IMG/VR virus record: IMGVR_UViG_3300037847_004799
Coordinates: 1-26,104 of that record
Length of the DNA: 26,104 bases
DNA from: a virus
Reading direction: 5' to 3' (one strand)
Made by a program: the position numbers and the translations under genes. Below the pieces are notes generated by a model. The model saw only the letters and a list, made by a program, of their open reading frames with translations, was not told the DNA's origin and ran no database searches. Numbering within the stretch: position 1 is the stretch's first letter; each line of letters starts with the position of its first letter. This document shows positions 9,001 through 18,000 of this stretch, piece by piece.

Positions 9001-10506
9001 GTATTCTTCTATAGAGGAACTAGAGATGTTGATAGTGTTGAAGTTGATGTTGATGAATCAATCAAACCAGGTGATGAAATTAGAGTATTGAAAAACGATT
9101 CCTTAAGTGTCAATACAATTTCACAAGATTCAAGAATTGTATCTTCAATCATATCTGCAGATACTATTGAAACTGGAATTTACCTTGGTGATGGTATTGA
9201 TGAAACTAATTATAAACCCATTGAGTGGAATAAGCAGAAGAGAGATTTATTGGTTGGTGATAATGCACAACCAAAAACTAGAGATTCTTTAGAGGGTATG
9301 GTTTTCCCAACTGCTAAGGTAATTAAAGATTTCACTTCAACAGACACTGAAATTTTTGTTGATTCTGCACAACTCTTCAATTATGAAGAAAATGAATCTG
9401 CAATAACAATCAATCAAGTTTCTGGTCTATTAGTATCTGGTAATCCAGAACCTGTTGCATGTGCTTTAACTGCTGTTGTATCTGCTGCTGGAACAATTTC
9501 ATCAATTGATATTGTTGATGGTGGTAGTGGGTATGATCCTGGATCAAATGTTACTATTGTTGTTGCAACACCAATTGGTGGTATTGGAACTGATATCTTT
9601 AAACCAGAAATTAAAGATAAGGTCGGAACGGTTGGTATTGGATCTACAGTAATAACTGGAATTGATCCATCATCAATTAGAGTTGGACACTCTCTGAATA
9701 GAGCATTTGATGGGGCACTCGAAATCATAGATAAGACATTCACAGTAATTGGAGTTGGCACAGATTCTATTGAACTTAATAAAGCTCCAGCAAATACCAG
9801 AACACTTGTAAGAACATTTGATTTTGGTTTATATCAAGATCAAGTTCGTGCTATTGCATCCACAACGGTTTCTGCTGGTGGAACCATTGGTTCTATTTCA
9901 ATAACTAATCCTGGTTCTGGATATACATCCACAGCAACTCCAGATTTACTTACAGCACTACCTGTTGTTCAAGATGAATTGATCACTGGTATTGAGTTTG
10001 TTTCTGGTTACAGTGGTATTATTACTGGTATTACAACCAGTGTTGGAACTGGTGGTAATCCACTGGCAGTTAGATTTGATTTGGAATTTGATTCCACATC
10101 AGTTATTGACTCTTTAGAAGTTGGTTATCCAATTATGGTTTCAAATACGACCGTTGGCACAGGAATTACATCTATTGATGATAGTGATAGTGCTGTTGTT
10201 GGTATTGGAACAACATTTGCGGATAATATATACTATGTTCATGCATTTACCAGACAAAACCTTACAGGAATTGTAACAGCAAATATTCTTTCAACTACCA
10301 ATCACATTGGTATTGGAACTACAACTGGTTCATATTGTGGATCATTCTCCTGGGGTAGATTATCTGGATTCAAGAGAGGATCAACTGCTATCGGTATCGG
10401 AGTTTCTGGATTTACCGTAAACTCTGGTCTGACGACATATCCAACAATCCAAAGAAGAGACTTTGGACTTAGAGATAATGGATCTCTAAGAAAAGATCTT
10501 GGTTAA
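1..10506 (+). CDS. Giant YHYH-domain virion protein, 5'-truncated; in the position of T4 baseplate wedge gene 7
   Basis: The frame is open from base 1 to the TAA at 10504-10506, giving at least 3,501 codons. The first in-frame ATG is at 337, but homologous-looking sequence is read before it (a GxxY unit near 175, another near 306), so the true start lies upstream of the window. Residues are numbered from base 1. Seen in order: GxGY-type units, a YHYH domain (about 208-331), a 'DE..RG..H' type unit (about 503-575), a block with the segment HYYQNLSYTIQSPKEF (about 1381), a tandem TGI-rich pair (1971-2074), a second RG/H unit (about 2185-2270), a triple Cys-containing repeat (2459-2780), a segment IYVNGVMQEP with FFYRGTRDVDS (about 2967-3010), and further GxGY units to the C-terminus. 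No signal peptide or membrane segment is visible. Being directly upstream of gp8 suggests a baseplate-periphery or fibre role; equating it with gp7 rests on position only (T4 gp7 is about 1,030 residues). Confidence 0.85.
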   Translation, partial: RKNYVSFGSTSGEGYQIFSYPPIQVKIDAEFAPGSGGINTIFTTPIVRGQITDVYVYEEGSDYGSNILNFHRNPKVVTKTGQGAQLKPIVKRGYIVAVEVQNRGKFYDAAPDLEINGEGVGAKLRAVVSDGKIIDVVIINKGTGYKENNTSINVKPPGRNVVLESNVRYLRVNNLKRFSDELLSNYEDSLSYGVVGYSTDRDGASFLDSVSEDEHSKVIGWANDGNPIYGPYAFSDPNDDNSPTRRLVSGYVEASSDIKNRPSLDVFESGYFIEDFKFNDSGDLDYHNGRYSKTPEFPNGVYAYFVGVSTNVVTGKLDPAFPYFVGDTYRSQVITERLDQTFDFNKSNLVRNTFPHRTAKQYSGSDFLFESNSPVDQTTIVESASKGSIESFVIINSGDDYKVGNSLTYNNAGTGGGGAAAEVSRVFGRKINEISTEYLKYENSVVERENSETLKIYTNTIHEYLDKDTIQISGISTHVEGLIGSHVIGVSSNTTRLTDYISADRGISTDIYVSSLSSVIGSGTSIGIGSETFRVLNVFGDENVLRVKRGIVGASHTFADLVSVKNDFFTIPVKSEEEIDSKKNYSVYFNPFESVGVGLQTGTDTSLGYHVGRSPKTISVPTQSIFLPNHPFKNNQEVQFTVPTGFVGIDVRNTPGGLTFALANQPVYVINKGKDFIGIVTQVGLTTTTGGLFFPATNVNTNNSFEYAFTTKFNEITANAKKIKTQVSISTIHNLNNGDSIDLTVTPNQSVGFGTNPSVNVKYNTTYKKILVDSVGFGSDKINTDDNTITLNSHGYKTGQKVFYDATDLVSSGLETGGYFVFRVDDDKFNLAKTYNDTVSNPPVIVSIASTGGANQEISLLNPQIEVFKNNNIVFNVSDSSLLDYEFKFFYDKNLSNEFVSTGTTSTFSVVEGVVSGVTSSYTITYSKDLPTKLYYSFEKDGVSIKPDADVVDSSEIIYIDSKYNRSYNVFGVGSTTFNISPSELPEALSYTSTNTDTLEYTTNSKTASGPISRITTVSTGSNYSRLPVISGLGSGTAATVGSNAIIRPVTESIGKLNNFRIVNEGFEYASDKTLRPQAKISKLFTLGGTDIVKSISVLDGGRNYLSPPSLIIVNMYTREVIDSSTYSLETQFSGNTIVGVDVVAEPKGLDSVEHRLFPILNSNGVQVEKITDYSNGIVTLELSTPPIDGFANPPFAVGDEIFVEGLRKQSFTDTLGNVTSPGNGFNSEDNGYNFFRVVEFTNSNPAILKFNIGDLTTNAGTPQELQTGFTAVVKKQNFPTFKLNIESGIFFLGEELTVNGNKTDLVTTVVEQGLVKVDGDYKVKIGDKLKGINSGVFATINSITDFEGRFSVDYSSKKNFGWKDNVGQLSNSLQVIPDNHYYQNLSYTIQSPKEFETIQEDVSRHVHPSGMLNFADTQLMSKSTVSIGLTDSFVSTVLDFVGERRVDTINNFDLVQDYDATSETSRFVIFKNRRLSDFIECRTNRVLQIDDISNRFSSAEFNKDTFVETIEYPITDFYSRFLVQISDEDKISSQFSEVVVLNDFDNTYTLNKVDIFTDKKLGTLSGDFAPSGDPTLRFDPVDPNNFNYNVKVYRESFAPSTTVGTGFTEFGFLRIDGRTKRLGPANGNGLVGFKTDVFEALSSKYDTLYTFAQVLNTDTNRMNYFEVVAHHDGQDNHISEFYYDTLPTSSFSGANIGTFGLNVSGGVISLNFENNINNNLIVKTKTIGIGTTGAGVGTHRFLVPGQIPGTERTAKFDSQLKETVGVATVFEFDSVLQFSQKSIIRIGVGETTVVQNLMVVADQQRSTIQSSPFINVNTSNGIGTYSSEMVGGNVIVKFHPDPEFASDTITHQAYSQHIYTDIDEFNIPPAYLVGTVEEDLANSFYGSINVFGKDKTDFDLNYKSIPIYEKAFNPANTNTLNRSTGVFSIDDHFFETGEELIYTPTSTLIGIAATSVGIGTTVVNGTLFTGDIVETGFSTITGIANSTGLTSGALLFGDGIAANTTITGIQTFNSYFQGDVVSAGATVITGIGNTSVIKVGSGIFSGDNTSLGTVIAIGINSITASTSIVGGDDRTYFVDNPNWSVTMSNVSTASTIREVFTTGITTDKMPSRVYAIRLSKDTFKLTGTAGGSGIGFTFTDVGTGNRHKLEMKKKLEKALITIDGVTQYPLAYTPLTFNLENNGGTTIGAAVSFISLSGISSIKPRDILKVDEEFLEIQNVGFGTTTSGPISGIGTVPLINVSRGFVGTSATSHNDGSEARIFKGAFNIVGNKIHFTEAPDGKGNNDRLNESALSLPKSTFNGRVYLRQDYTGNTVYDDISLGFNGIGRTFSVYKEGENTLGLEAGSNLVFINDIFQTPDTSNNTGNNYSFSADEVTGISSVTFTGITRSGSNDIIISEEDVNQNQIPRGGVVISVAATGGLGYAPLVNAKVKPTIGAGKSISGLLGVSTFSSSQINISTSRYIESTGILEITTATPHNLYGSGTFVYLNDLEFSCAAPHAGVTTTIFPDGTQGFQYPVTGISSAKTFEVNVGTSTIPHTYESGGTVRQYFPQLTFGSGYRGSVGVAVTDLAYAHRFVESQTDSIADDTAGVFTATAAVYNQTTGTLRLTIGSHTLTTDNVLTIAANSLTFTCTKDGNSSNHTYPRTTDQAFGATLDIIATTANTVTVNVGASPVGQQYAHTFVSAVANSIVAGNAKTPTNAKYTSHSGVLVLTVPNHGLTVNDEVQIARESLTFKCSSDNFKTDQLYPRSTDPVVGIHTAITAVTTNTITVNIGPAGGAGTGANITATVGAGGTLAFNIVDGGSGYINPVVSVDSPSYDNLSVTGVSRLGIGATTATGIGLSMTFDLSPSSVGIGTSYFEIDRFEITNPGYSFKKGDVFKPVGLVTAAGLSSPISEIKFTVTEVFNDSFSSWQLGEFDYIDSNASRQDGIRTRFPLFKNNQLLSFEKNNSDVTSSLIDFDAILLIYVNGVMQEPGNSYTFDGGTTFSFNEPPKKEDKVDVFFYRGTRDVDSVEVDVDESIKPGDEIRVLKNDSLSVNTISQDSRIVSSIISADTIETGIYLGDGIDETNYKPIEWNKQKRDLLVGDNAQPKTRDSLEGMVFPTAKVIKDFTSTDTEIFVDSAQLFNYEENESAITINQVSGLLVSGNPEPVACALTAVVSAAGTISSIDIVDGGSGYDPGSNVTIVVATPIGGIGTDIFKPEIKDKVGTVGIGSTVITGIDPSSIRVGHSLNRAFDGALEIIDKTFTVIGVGTDSIELNKAPANTRTLVRTFDFGLYQDQVRAIASTTVSAGGTIGSISITNPGSGYTSTATPDLLTALPVVQDELITGIEFVSGYSGIITGITTSVGTGGNPLAVRFDLEFDSTSVIDSLEVGYPIMVSNTTVGTGITSIDDSDSAVVGIGTTFADNIYYVHAFTRQNLTGIVTANILSTTNHIGIGTTTGSYCGSFSWGRLSGFKRGSTAIGIGVSGFTVNSGLTTYPTIQRRDFGLRDNGSLRKDLG
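622..993 (+). other. YHYH-type domain within the giant protein
   Basis: Residues 208-331 (numbered from base 1) contain His215, then the motif GWANDGNPIYGPY, a Tyr-His pair at 286-287 followed by NGR, then the motif TPEFPNGVYAYF and a closing FPYFVGDTY. This order (DGNPIYGPY, NGR, TPEFPxGxYAYF, FPYxxG) is what I know of the YHYH family, which occurs in bacterial exported proteins and in giant marine T4-like virion proteins. Its biochemical function is unknown. Confidence 0.85.
5911..6222 (+). repeat. Tandem pair of TGI-rich units in the giant protein
   Basis: Two adjacent units of 48 and about 52 residues start GDIVETGFSTITGIAN (base 5911) and GDVVSAGATVITGIGN (base 6055). Each continues with a 'VG/GDGI ... 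NT(T/S)xGT' type segment. Related but diverged segments are found near 9622-9790 in the same protein and near 20608-20775 in the downstream fibre. Alignment was made by eye. Confidence 0.6.
7375..8340 (+). repeat. Three consecutive Cys-containing repeats in the giant protein
   Basis: Three units follow each other at about 7375-7761, 7762-8091 and 8092-8340. Each has a 'TGxLxLT ... H.L' strand, then a 'LxFxC' segment with a single Cys (codons at 7486, 7897 and 8209), then a 'YP' segment (YPRTTD, YPRSTD in units 2 and 3) and a 'TVNVG' type end. Units 1 and 2 also end with a related H-x-F-V segment (HRFVESQTDSI, HTFVSAVANSI). Cys is rare elsewhere in this protein, so its conservation in the same place of all three units is notable. 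Confidence 0.65.
8396..8417 (+). repeat. 22-base exact direct repeat, copy 1
   Basis: Identical over 22 bases to 9509-9530. Both copies encode IVDGGSG in the same frame at the GxGY anchor of the shared module, so the identity reflects a recently or selectively conserved repeat unit rather than an insertion site. Confidence 0.8.
9509..9530 (+). repeat. 22-base exact direct repeat, copy 2
   Basis: Second copy of the sequence at 8396-8417, about 1.1 kb downstream and in the same reading frame. It encodes the start of a GGSGY anchor preceded by an AGTI-type strand, matching the arrangement at copy 1 (GAGGT then GGSGY). Confidence 0.8.
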
Positions 10507-10511
10507 TCATT

Positions 10512-10519
10512 TATAAATA
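10512..10519 (+). promoter_or_regulatory. T4-type late promoter upstream of gp8
   Basis: TATAAATA, the exact core of the T4 late promoter read by the gp55 sigma factor with the gp33/gp45 activators, sits in the 31-base gap between the giant gene and gp8. Transcription would start roughly at 10524-10528, giving a leader of about 10-15 bases before the ATG at 10538. The leader shows no clear Shine-Dalgarno sequence. Confidence 0.75.
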
Positions 10520-10537
10520 TAGAAAAAAGCTAGCGAT

Positions 10538-12097
10538 ATGGCTGCGATTGTTACAGATCAATTTAGACTTTTAAACGCTGAGAATTTTGTGGATTCTGTT
10601 AGTGATCCTAATAATTCTTATTACGTTTTTCTGAGTCTTGTGAATCCCTCCGCAAATGTTGGGTTTGGGAGATCTACTACATGGGATACTAATACTCCCT
10701 CCCCAATAGATAATAAAAACTACCTAAGTCATGTCAAAGATACTATGATTTTTGGTAAGAGAATTACCAAAAATGATATTAGAAGACTTGTGAGGAGAGT
10801 TGACTGGAAGCAAGGGACAGTCTATGAAATGTATAGGCATGATTATGGATTAGATAATCCATCTCCACAAACAAATTCTTCTAGATTATATGATGCAAAT
10901 TACTATGTAATTAATAATGACTTTAGAGTATATGTTTGTATAGATAACGGATCTTCAGAAGCAAATCCAACAGGAAACTTCTCTCAGGATGAACCAACTT
11001 TTGTTGATTTGGAACCATCACGAGCAGGTGAGAGTGGAGATGGATATATTTGGAAATACTTATTTACAGTTTCTCCTAGTGACATCATAAAATTTGACTC
11101 TATTGAATATATTCCAATTCCTAATGATTGGGAAACAACAACAGATCAACAAATTGTTTCGGTTAGAGATAATGGTGATTCTACAATCAATGAGAATCAA
11201 ATTAAAAAAATCTATGTAGAAAAACAGGGATCTGGTTATAATACTACAGATGCTGAATTAGATATTTTAGGTGATGGTGTAGGTGGAAAAGCAGTTGTCA
11301 ATGTAGTTGGTGGCAAAATCACCTCTGCAACTGTTTCTGCTGGTGGAAATGGGTATACTTATGGAAGAGTTGATTTATCTACTATCAATTCAGGTGCTAC
11401 TGGATTTGCACACCTAATTCCAATTATTCCTCCATCAAGAGGACATGGATATAATGTATATGAAGAGTTAGGAACAGACCGTGTTTTAGTTTATGCTCGT
11501 TTTGATGCATCTACTAAAGATTTCCCACTGGACACAAGATTTGCACAAATTGGAATCATAAAAAATCCAAGTAGAGTTGGAACAGCATCTTCTGTATTCA
11601 AAGAGAGTCAGTTTTCCAATCTTGGTGGATTTAAATTATCCTCAGTTTCGAACGCAGAAGATGCAAATCCAGGAAATAGAATTTTCCAAACTGTTAGTGG
11701 GGTTGGAACTGCAACTGGATATCTTGCTTCTTATGATACAGAAACTCAGGTTTTAAAATACTTCCAAGACAGAAGTTTGTATTTTAATGCTGGTTCATAT
11801 GATCAAAAAGATTCCAAGAGTGTTCTATCAGAAGCAAAAAAAGTTGCTTTCTCGAAAGATGGTGGAACAGTAACTTCAACAAATAGTTTCAGTGGAACAA
11901 TTGATCAAAATTTCACTGGAATTACGACAGCAGTTACTTCAACTAAAAATGTAAATCTAGCAACTCAATTCACAAACGGGATTGCTCTTCCTGAGATAAA
12001 TAAAGGATCGGGGGACATTATCTATCTTGATAATAGACCTCGTGTCTCAAGAAACCCAAGACAAAAAGAAGATATCAAAATAGTACTGGAATTCTAA
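10538..12097 (+). CDS. 8: Baseplate wedge protein gp8
   Basis: Structural protein of the T4-type baseplate wedge, where gp8 dimers join the gp10-gp7-gp6 assembly. The match to T4 gp8 is by motif: an N-terminal AIVTDQFRLLNAENF resembling T4 AIVTSKFRTEKMLNF; a central GDGYIWKYLFTVSPSD followed by EYIPIP (T4: GDGYVWEYLFEIPPDV, EYIVVP); and a C-terminal LDNRP ... EDIKIVLEF (T4: MENRP ... EEINILFTF). It has 519 residues against 334 in T4. Part of the excess is an inserted region with GxGY units at 231-234 and 270-273, and a later segment (about residues 385-410, GYLASYDTETQVLKYF) resembles a unit in gp14. The ATG at 10538 is chosen because the promoter ends just before it and the T4-like N-terminus follows at once. 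The next gene starts one base after its stop. Confidence 0.93.
   Translation: MAAIVTDQFRLLNAENFVDSVSDPNNSYYVFLSLVNPSANVGFGRSTTWDTNTPSPIDNKNYLSHVKDTMIFGKRITKNDIRRLVRRVDWKQGTVYEMYRHDYGLDNPSPQTNSSRLYDANYYVINNDFRVYVCIDNGSSEANPTGNFSQDEPTFVDLEPSRAGESGDGYIWKYLFTVSPSDIIKFDSIEYIPIPNDWETTTDQQIVSVRDNGDSTINENQIKKIYVEKQGSGYNTTDAELDILGDGVGGKAVVNVVGGKITSATVSAGGNGYTYGRVDLSTINSGATGFAHLIPIIPPSRGHGYNVYEELGTDRVLVYARFDASTKDFPLDTRFAQIGIIKNPSRVGTASSVFKESQFSNLGGFKLSSVSNAEDANPGNRIFQTVSGVGTATGYLASYDTETQVLKYFQDRSLYFNAGSYDQKDSKSVLSEAKKVAFSKDGGTVTSTNSFSGTIDQNFTGITTAVTSTKNVNLATQFTNGIALPEINKGSGDIIYLDNRPRVSRNPRQKEDIKIVLEF
11200..11440 (+). repeat. GxGY-type insertion in gp8
   Basis: Residues about 222-300 of gp8 contain two GxGY anchors (GSGY 231-234, GNGY 270-273) separated by a 'VGGKITSATVSAGG' strand. 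T4 gp8 has nothing similar at this place as far as I recall. The unit resembles those in gp14 and the giant protein. Confidence 0.6.
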
Positions 12098-12098
12098 A

Positions 12099-15000
12099 AT
12101 GTCACAAAAAACAAACTTAAATGTTTCACCATATTATGATGACTTTGATCCCAATAGTAATTACTATAGGGTTCTTTTTAAACCAGGATTTCCAGTTCAG
12201 TCTAGAGAACTGAGTGTTTTACAGTCAATATTACAAAACCAAATTAAATCATTTGGTAATCACATCTTTAAAGATGGATCTATCGTAATTCCAGGAAATA
12301 TATCATATAACTCATCATATTATGCTGTAAAAATTAACCCAACACACGTTGGTTTAAGTGTAGGTTTATATCTTGAGCAGTTAGTCGGTAAGAGAATCAA
12401 AGGACAAACTTCTCAAATTACAGCAGTAGTTCAGAATGTCATAAAAAATACTGAGTCTGTAACTGATGACTATACATTATATGTTAAGTATATTACATCA
12501 GACTCTGCATTTAATGTTTCGCAGTTTACAGATGCAGAAACACTTGTTACCTTAGATAGCGTAACTTACGGAAATACTACAATATCCGCAGGCGATACTT
12601 TTGCAACTTTAATTAATTCAGAAGCAACATTCACTGCATCTGCTGTTTCTATTTCTGATGGAATTTACTATATTAGAGGACATTTTGTAAATGTTGCTGA
12701 AGATACTATAATTTTAGATCAGTATTCTAATACACCTTCATATAGAGTTGGTCTGTCAATTTCAGAGTCAATTGTTGATGCACAGGCAGATAATTCTTTA
12801 TATGATAACGCCAGAGGATTCTCAAACTATGCTGCACCTGGTGCAGATAGATTACAAATTTCTACAAAATTATCCAAAAAGAGATTAACTGATACTGACG
12901 ATAAAGATTTTGTTGAAATCTTGAGAGTATCTGATGGTGTAGTTAAAAAAATTCAAGATACCAATCAGTATTCAGAAATTAAAGAGTATATTGCTAAAAG
13001 AACTTTTGAAGAATCTGGAAATTATGCTGTAGATCCTTTCAATATTGAGGTAGAAAATTCCCTTAATGATCGCTTAGGATCTGATGGGGTTTTCTTCCCT
13101 GGTCAAATTACAGAGAAAGGAAACACACCTACAGAAGACCTCTTAGCAATTAAGGTTTCTCCTGGAAAAGCATATGTTCGTGGATATGATATTGAGAAAA
13201 CATCCACAACTATTCTAGATGTAGCAAAACCAAGAACTACTAGAACTGTTGCAACATCTTCTGTTCCCTTTACTATGGGAAATAGACTAAGACTGAACAA
13301 TGTTTCGGGAACTCCTGCTATTGGTCTTAATTTAAATAATAATCACATTCTTGAATTATTTAATAGAAGACATAATCCATCAGATACAAACGCTGGAACT
13401 GGTTTAAAAGTTGGAACAGCAAGAGCATATTCTTTTGATCTTGCAGATTCTGACATTTCGGATACAAGAAACGTTTGGGATTTATTCCTCTGGGATATTC
13501 AAACATATACCATACTAACACTATCTTCTGGTGCTACATCAACAGAAGTTCCTGCCGGATCATATATTGAAGGTGTTAATAGTGGTGCTAGTGGATATGT
13601 TGCAAGTCATACTGCATCTGGAGAATATTCGTTAGAGCAAACATCTGGATCATTTACTGTAGGTGAGCAAGTAACAGTTAATGGAAGTCCTGCTCTCAGT
13701 AGAGCAATCGTAAAGATAAAAGTTTTTGGTATTCAGGACATTAAATCAGTATTCCAAACAACAACTAATACAAGTCTTGTTACTGCATTCCACGGTGATG
13801 CTGTTTTAACTGAAAGTGTCCTACCAAACTTTAGTTCTACCGATATTATATCAATTGCACCCACGACTGGTATTTCAACAGTTGCTGGTAGAAATTTTGT
13901 AGGTGTTAAGACAGATAGTATTATTCAATATACTGTCGATGGTGAAGATCTTCCAACTTTCAATAGAATTACTGGTATTGCAACAGATGGAACATCAATT
14001 ACTCTAGCAGCTACTCATAGTGTCACTGGAATAAACAATTCGGCAATCACTGCTGGTAATTATACGTTCAAAGTTCTTACACCAGACATTGCTGATACTG
14101 ATAGAGCTAAACTCTATTCAAATTTAAATACTAACAATATTTCAAATGTTTCTTTAACTAACTCAGATCTGATAGTAAGAAGACAAGCAATATCTCAATC
14201 TTCGGATAATAATGGTTCTATAACTCTTAACAAATCCGATATTGGAATTACTAGTTCCTTCTTTGAACCATATGCATTAAATAGATATTCTGTCATATAT
14301 TCCAATGGTATTTCTGCAGACCTTGCTTCTGAACAAGTTGTAGTTTCTGGTGATGGTGAAAGTGTTACTTTGAGTGGTTTGATTGCAAATCAATCTAATA
14401 TTTTTGTAAATGCTACTGCAAAGAAGGTTTCAGTTTTAAGTAAAAAGAAGAATTATATTAGAAGTGAAAAACTGGAAATTGCAAGAAGTGCAAATAGTGC
14501 TCTTGCAACTGAATCAGGATTAACTCAAAATAACTTCTATGGTCTTCGTATCGAAGATAGAGAAATTTCTTTAAATGTTCCTGATGTTAATAAAGTTATT
14601 GCTATCTATGAATCTGTAGATAGTGGAAGTGTTATCTTAGATAGACTCACATTTGGATCTGGTCTAAGTCTTGACACTGCATCTATTTTAGGTGAAAAAA
14701 TTATTGGGCAGGGTAGTGGAGCAGTTGGTCAAGTTGTTACTAGATCTTCATCAACAGAAGTTGAATTTGTTTATTTGAACGCAAATAGATTCTCACCAAA
14801 TGAATCTGTTACTTTTGAGGAATCTAACATAAGATCATCTATCCTTACAGTCAGTAAAGGAACATATGTTGATAAAACAAATGACTATGTGTTGGATAAG
14901 GGGCAGAGAGATCAATATTATGATTATTCTAGAATTGTAAGAAAATCTGATTTTTATATTCCATCTAGAAGATTAACTATAATCTATGATTATTATCAGG

Positions 15001-18000
15001 TGCCTTCAAGTGATTCTGGAGATGTTTACACTGTTAATAGTTATGGAACAGAAAGATATGGTAAAGATATTCCACTACTCTCAGGTAATGTTAGAGCAAC
15101 CGACACTTTAGATTTTAGACCAAGAGTTGCATCATTTACTTCTATTACAGCATCACCATTTGTATTTGCAAGTAGAGACTTCTCCGCAGTAGGCGCAAAC
15201 TCTTCATTAGTTATTGCACCTAATGAGTCATTTAATGTTGGATACTCATATTACTTACCAAGAATTGATAAGGTAGTGTTGAAAAAAGATGGTGAAGTTT
15301 CTCTAATTAGAGGTGTTGCATCATCCAATCCAGTTGAACCAACTTCCATTGATGAATCTATGGATTTGGGAACTATTGAGTTACCAGCATATCTCTATAA
15401 CCCAGATGATGCAAAAATTACTCTTACAAATAATAAGAGATATACCATGCAAGATCTTCGTGAACTTGAAGATCGTATTGAAAATGTGGAAGAATTAACT
15501 TCCCTAACTCTACTCGAATTGGATACAAAATCACTTCAAGTTAGAGATATTGATGGTTTAGATAAGTTTAAGTCTGGTTTCTTTGTTGACAACTTTAAGG
15601 GAACTAGATTTATTAATACTGAAGATCCAGATGCAAATTCTACCATTGATACAAATAAGACTGAATTGAGATCTGATTTAGTTTTCAGTTCACTAAAATC
15701 TAGAGTATCTCCCATATCAACAGAAGATTTATCTACGTTAGATTTTTCATCAGACTTTACTTTAAGTGATCCTAGTGTTAAGAAGACTGGTGATCTTGTT
15801 ACTTTAAATTATTCTTCAATCGAGTGGACTGATGTGCAACAGTCTTTTGCAACCAAAGAACAAAAAGTAAATCCTTTTGGGGTTGAAAACTTTAATGGTG
15901 TTGTAAAACTTACTCCATCTTCAGATACTTGGGCAAGAACATTAAATGTTCAGGCGGGGAGAATTTTAAGATCACAAAGTGATTGGTCTAACACATATAT
16001 TAGTAATCTAATTACTAGTTCTGAAGTAAGCAATAAATTAAGATCAAGAAATATTGCTTTTGAAGCAAGTGGTCTGCAACCATCAACAAATCATTACTCA
16101 TTTTTTGGTGGAAGTTCTAATATAGATGTTATTCCAAAACTTCTACAAGTAACAATGTCTGCTGGATCTTTCCAAGCAGGTGAAACTGTATATGGATATC
16201 AGGACGGAAGAAAGGTAAGTGCTTTCAGATTAGCAAATGCTAATCACAAATCTGGTTCCTATCTAAATCCATCAGAAGTTTATACTAAAAATCCATATTC
16301 ACCAACACTTGATATTGCGACAGTATATTCATCATCTTCTCCAATGATCAATGTTGATCTAATGTCACTTGCCGATGATGGTGATGGAAGATTCTATGGA
16401 TATGCATCTCAAAATATGATTTTAGTTGGAGAATCTAGTTCTGCACAAGCAACAGTTTCTGCTCAATCATTAACAACCGATGTAGTTGGTGATTTGAATG
16501 GTTGTTTATTCATTAGAAATCCATTAACTTCTCCTGCACCTGCAGTAACCTTTAGATCTGGTTCAAAAACACTTAAGTTAACTAGTAGTTCTATCAACTC
16601 TAATGCTACTAACGTAAGATTCACTCAAGAGACATTCCATAATAATGGAGTTATTAATTCTGGTGTGTATACTGAAAGTGTTACTGTTAGAAGACCTCCA
16701 TCAGCATTGACTGTTAATGCTACAAGAAGAGATCCACTATCACAAACGTTTAGGACAGATAATACTGGTGGTTTCTTAACCAAAGTTGGTCTTTTCTTTA
16801 AAACAAAAGATCAGACTGAAAAAGTTTTTGTAGAAATAAGAGAAACTGATATTGGTGGAACACCAAAAAATAAAGTTGTTCAGGATTTTGCTAGAGTTGG
16901 TATTTTACCTGCAGATATTACAGTTTCTACAGATGGAACAACCGAAACAGTTGTAAATCTGCCTTCTCCATTATATCTACAAGCTGATACACAATATTCT
17001 TTAACTTTATCTTGTCCAACATCCGATGATTATGAAGTTTGGGTTGGTGAAACAAATCAACCAACAGTAGCAACTCAAAATTATCCTGCTGCTGATCAGG
17101 TGATCTATTCTAATCAATATACTGGTGGTAATTTATATAAACCACAGAATGGATCTGTTTGGTCTCCAGTAATTTCTGAAGATTTGAAATTTAAACTATA
17201 CAAGGCAGAATTTGCTTCTACATCTGGAATTGTATATTTCAATAATCCATCACTTTCTGTTGGAAGCACTTATACTTCAGCAGATGCAAATATTCCACAT
17301 CTAGTAAATAATCCAATTAAAACCTTACCACGTAAGTTGATTGTTGGTATGTCAACTTCTCAGGCACTTGGAACTATTCTTGTTCCTGGTGTTAAAGTTG
17401 CTGAGGGTGACAACAACGGTATTATTGAATTTGTCGGTGGAAATGTTGGAACTGTTGGAATCAGCACAGTTGGTGTGGGTTATTCAAATGGAACCTTCAA
17501 CAATGTCCCACTTTATACAATTTCGGGTAATGGTTCGGGTGCAACAGCAAACATTACCATCTCTGGAAATGGTGTAAGTGCTGTTTCACTAGCATCAACT
17601 GGAAATGGTTACAGACAGGGTGATTTACTTGGAATTACAACTAGTTCTGTTGCTGGAACCGGTAATGGTGCCCTAATATCTGTCAATACTGTTCCAAATA
17701 TTGATACACTCTACCTCACTAATATGAATGGTGAACTATTTGATACTGGAGATACTATATCATATTACAGTGGAAGCACTCTTGTTTCTATGGCAGGAAC
17801 AATAGTTAGAGGAACATCAGTAATTCCAGATGAAATTTATGCTGGAAATGTATTTGAAGTTTCTCACTACAACCACGGTATGCACTCAAATAGCAATATC
17901 GTAAACATTAGTGGTGTTGAACCAAATACCTCTTCTAGCACACTTTCCGCTGCGATTGTATCAACAGATACTACAGTTTCTGTTGCAAATACCTCCTTGT

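Noticed and set aside
8396-9530. 22-base direct repeat as a mobile element or attachment site
   Set aside because: Both copies lie in the same frame and encode the same protein motif within a repeated module; there is no integrase, inverted repeat or disrupted gene.
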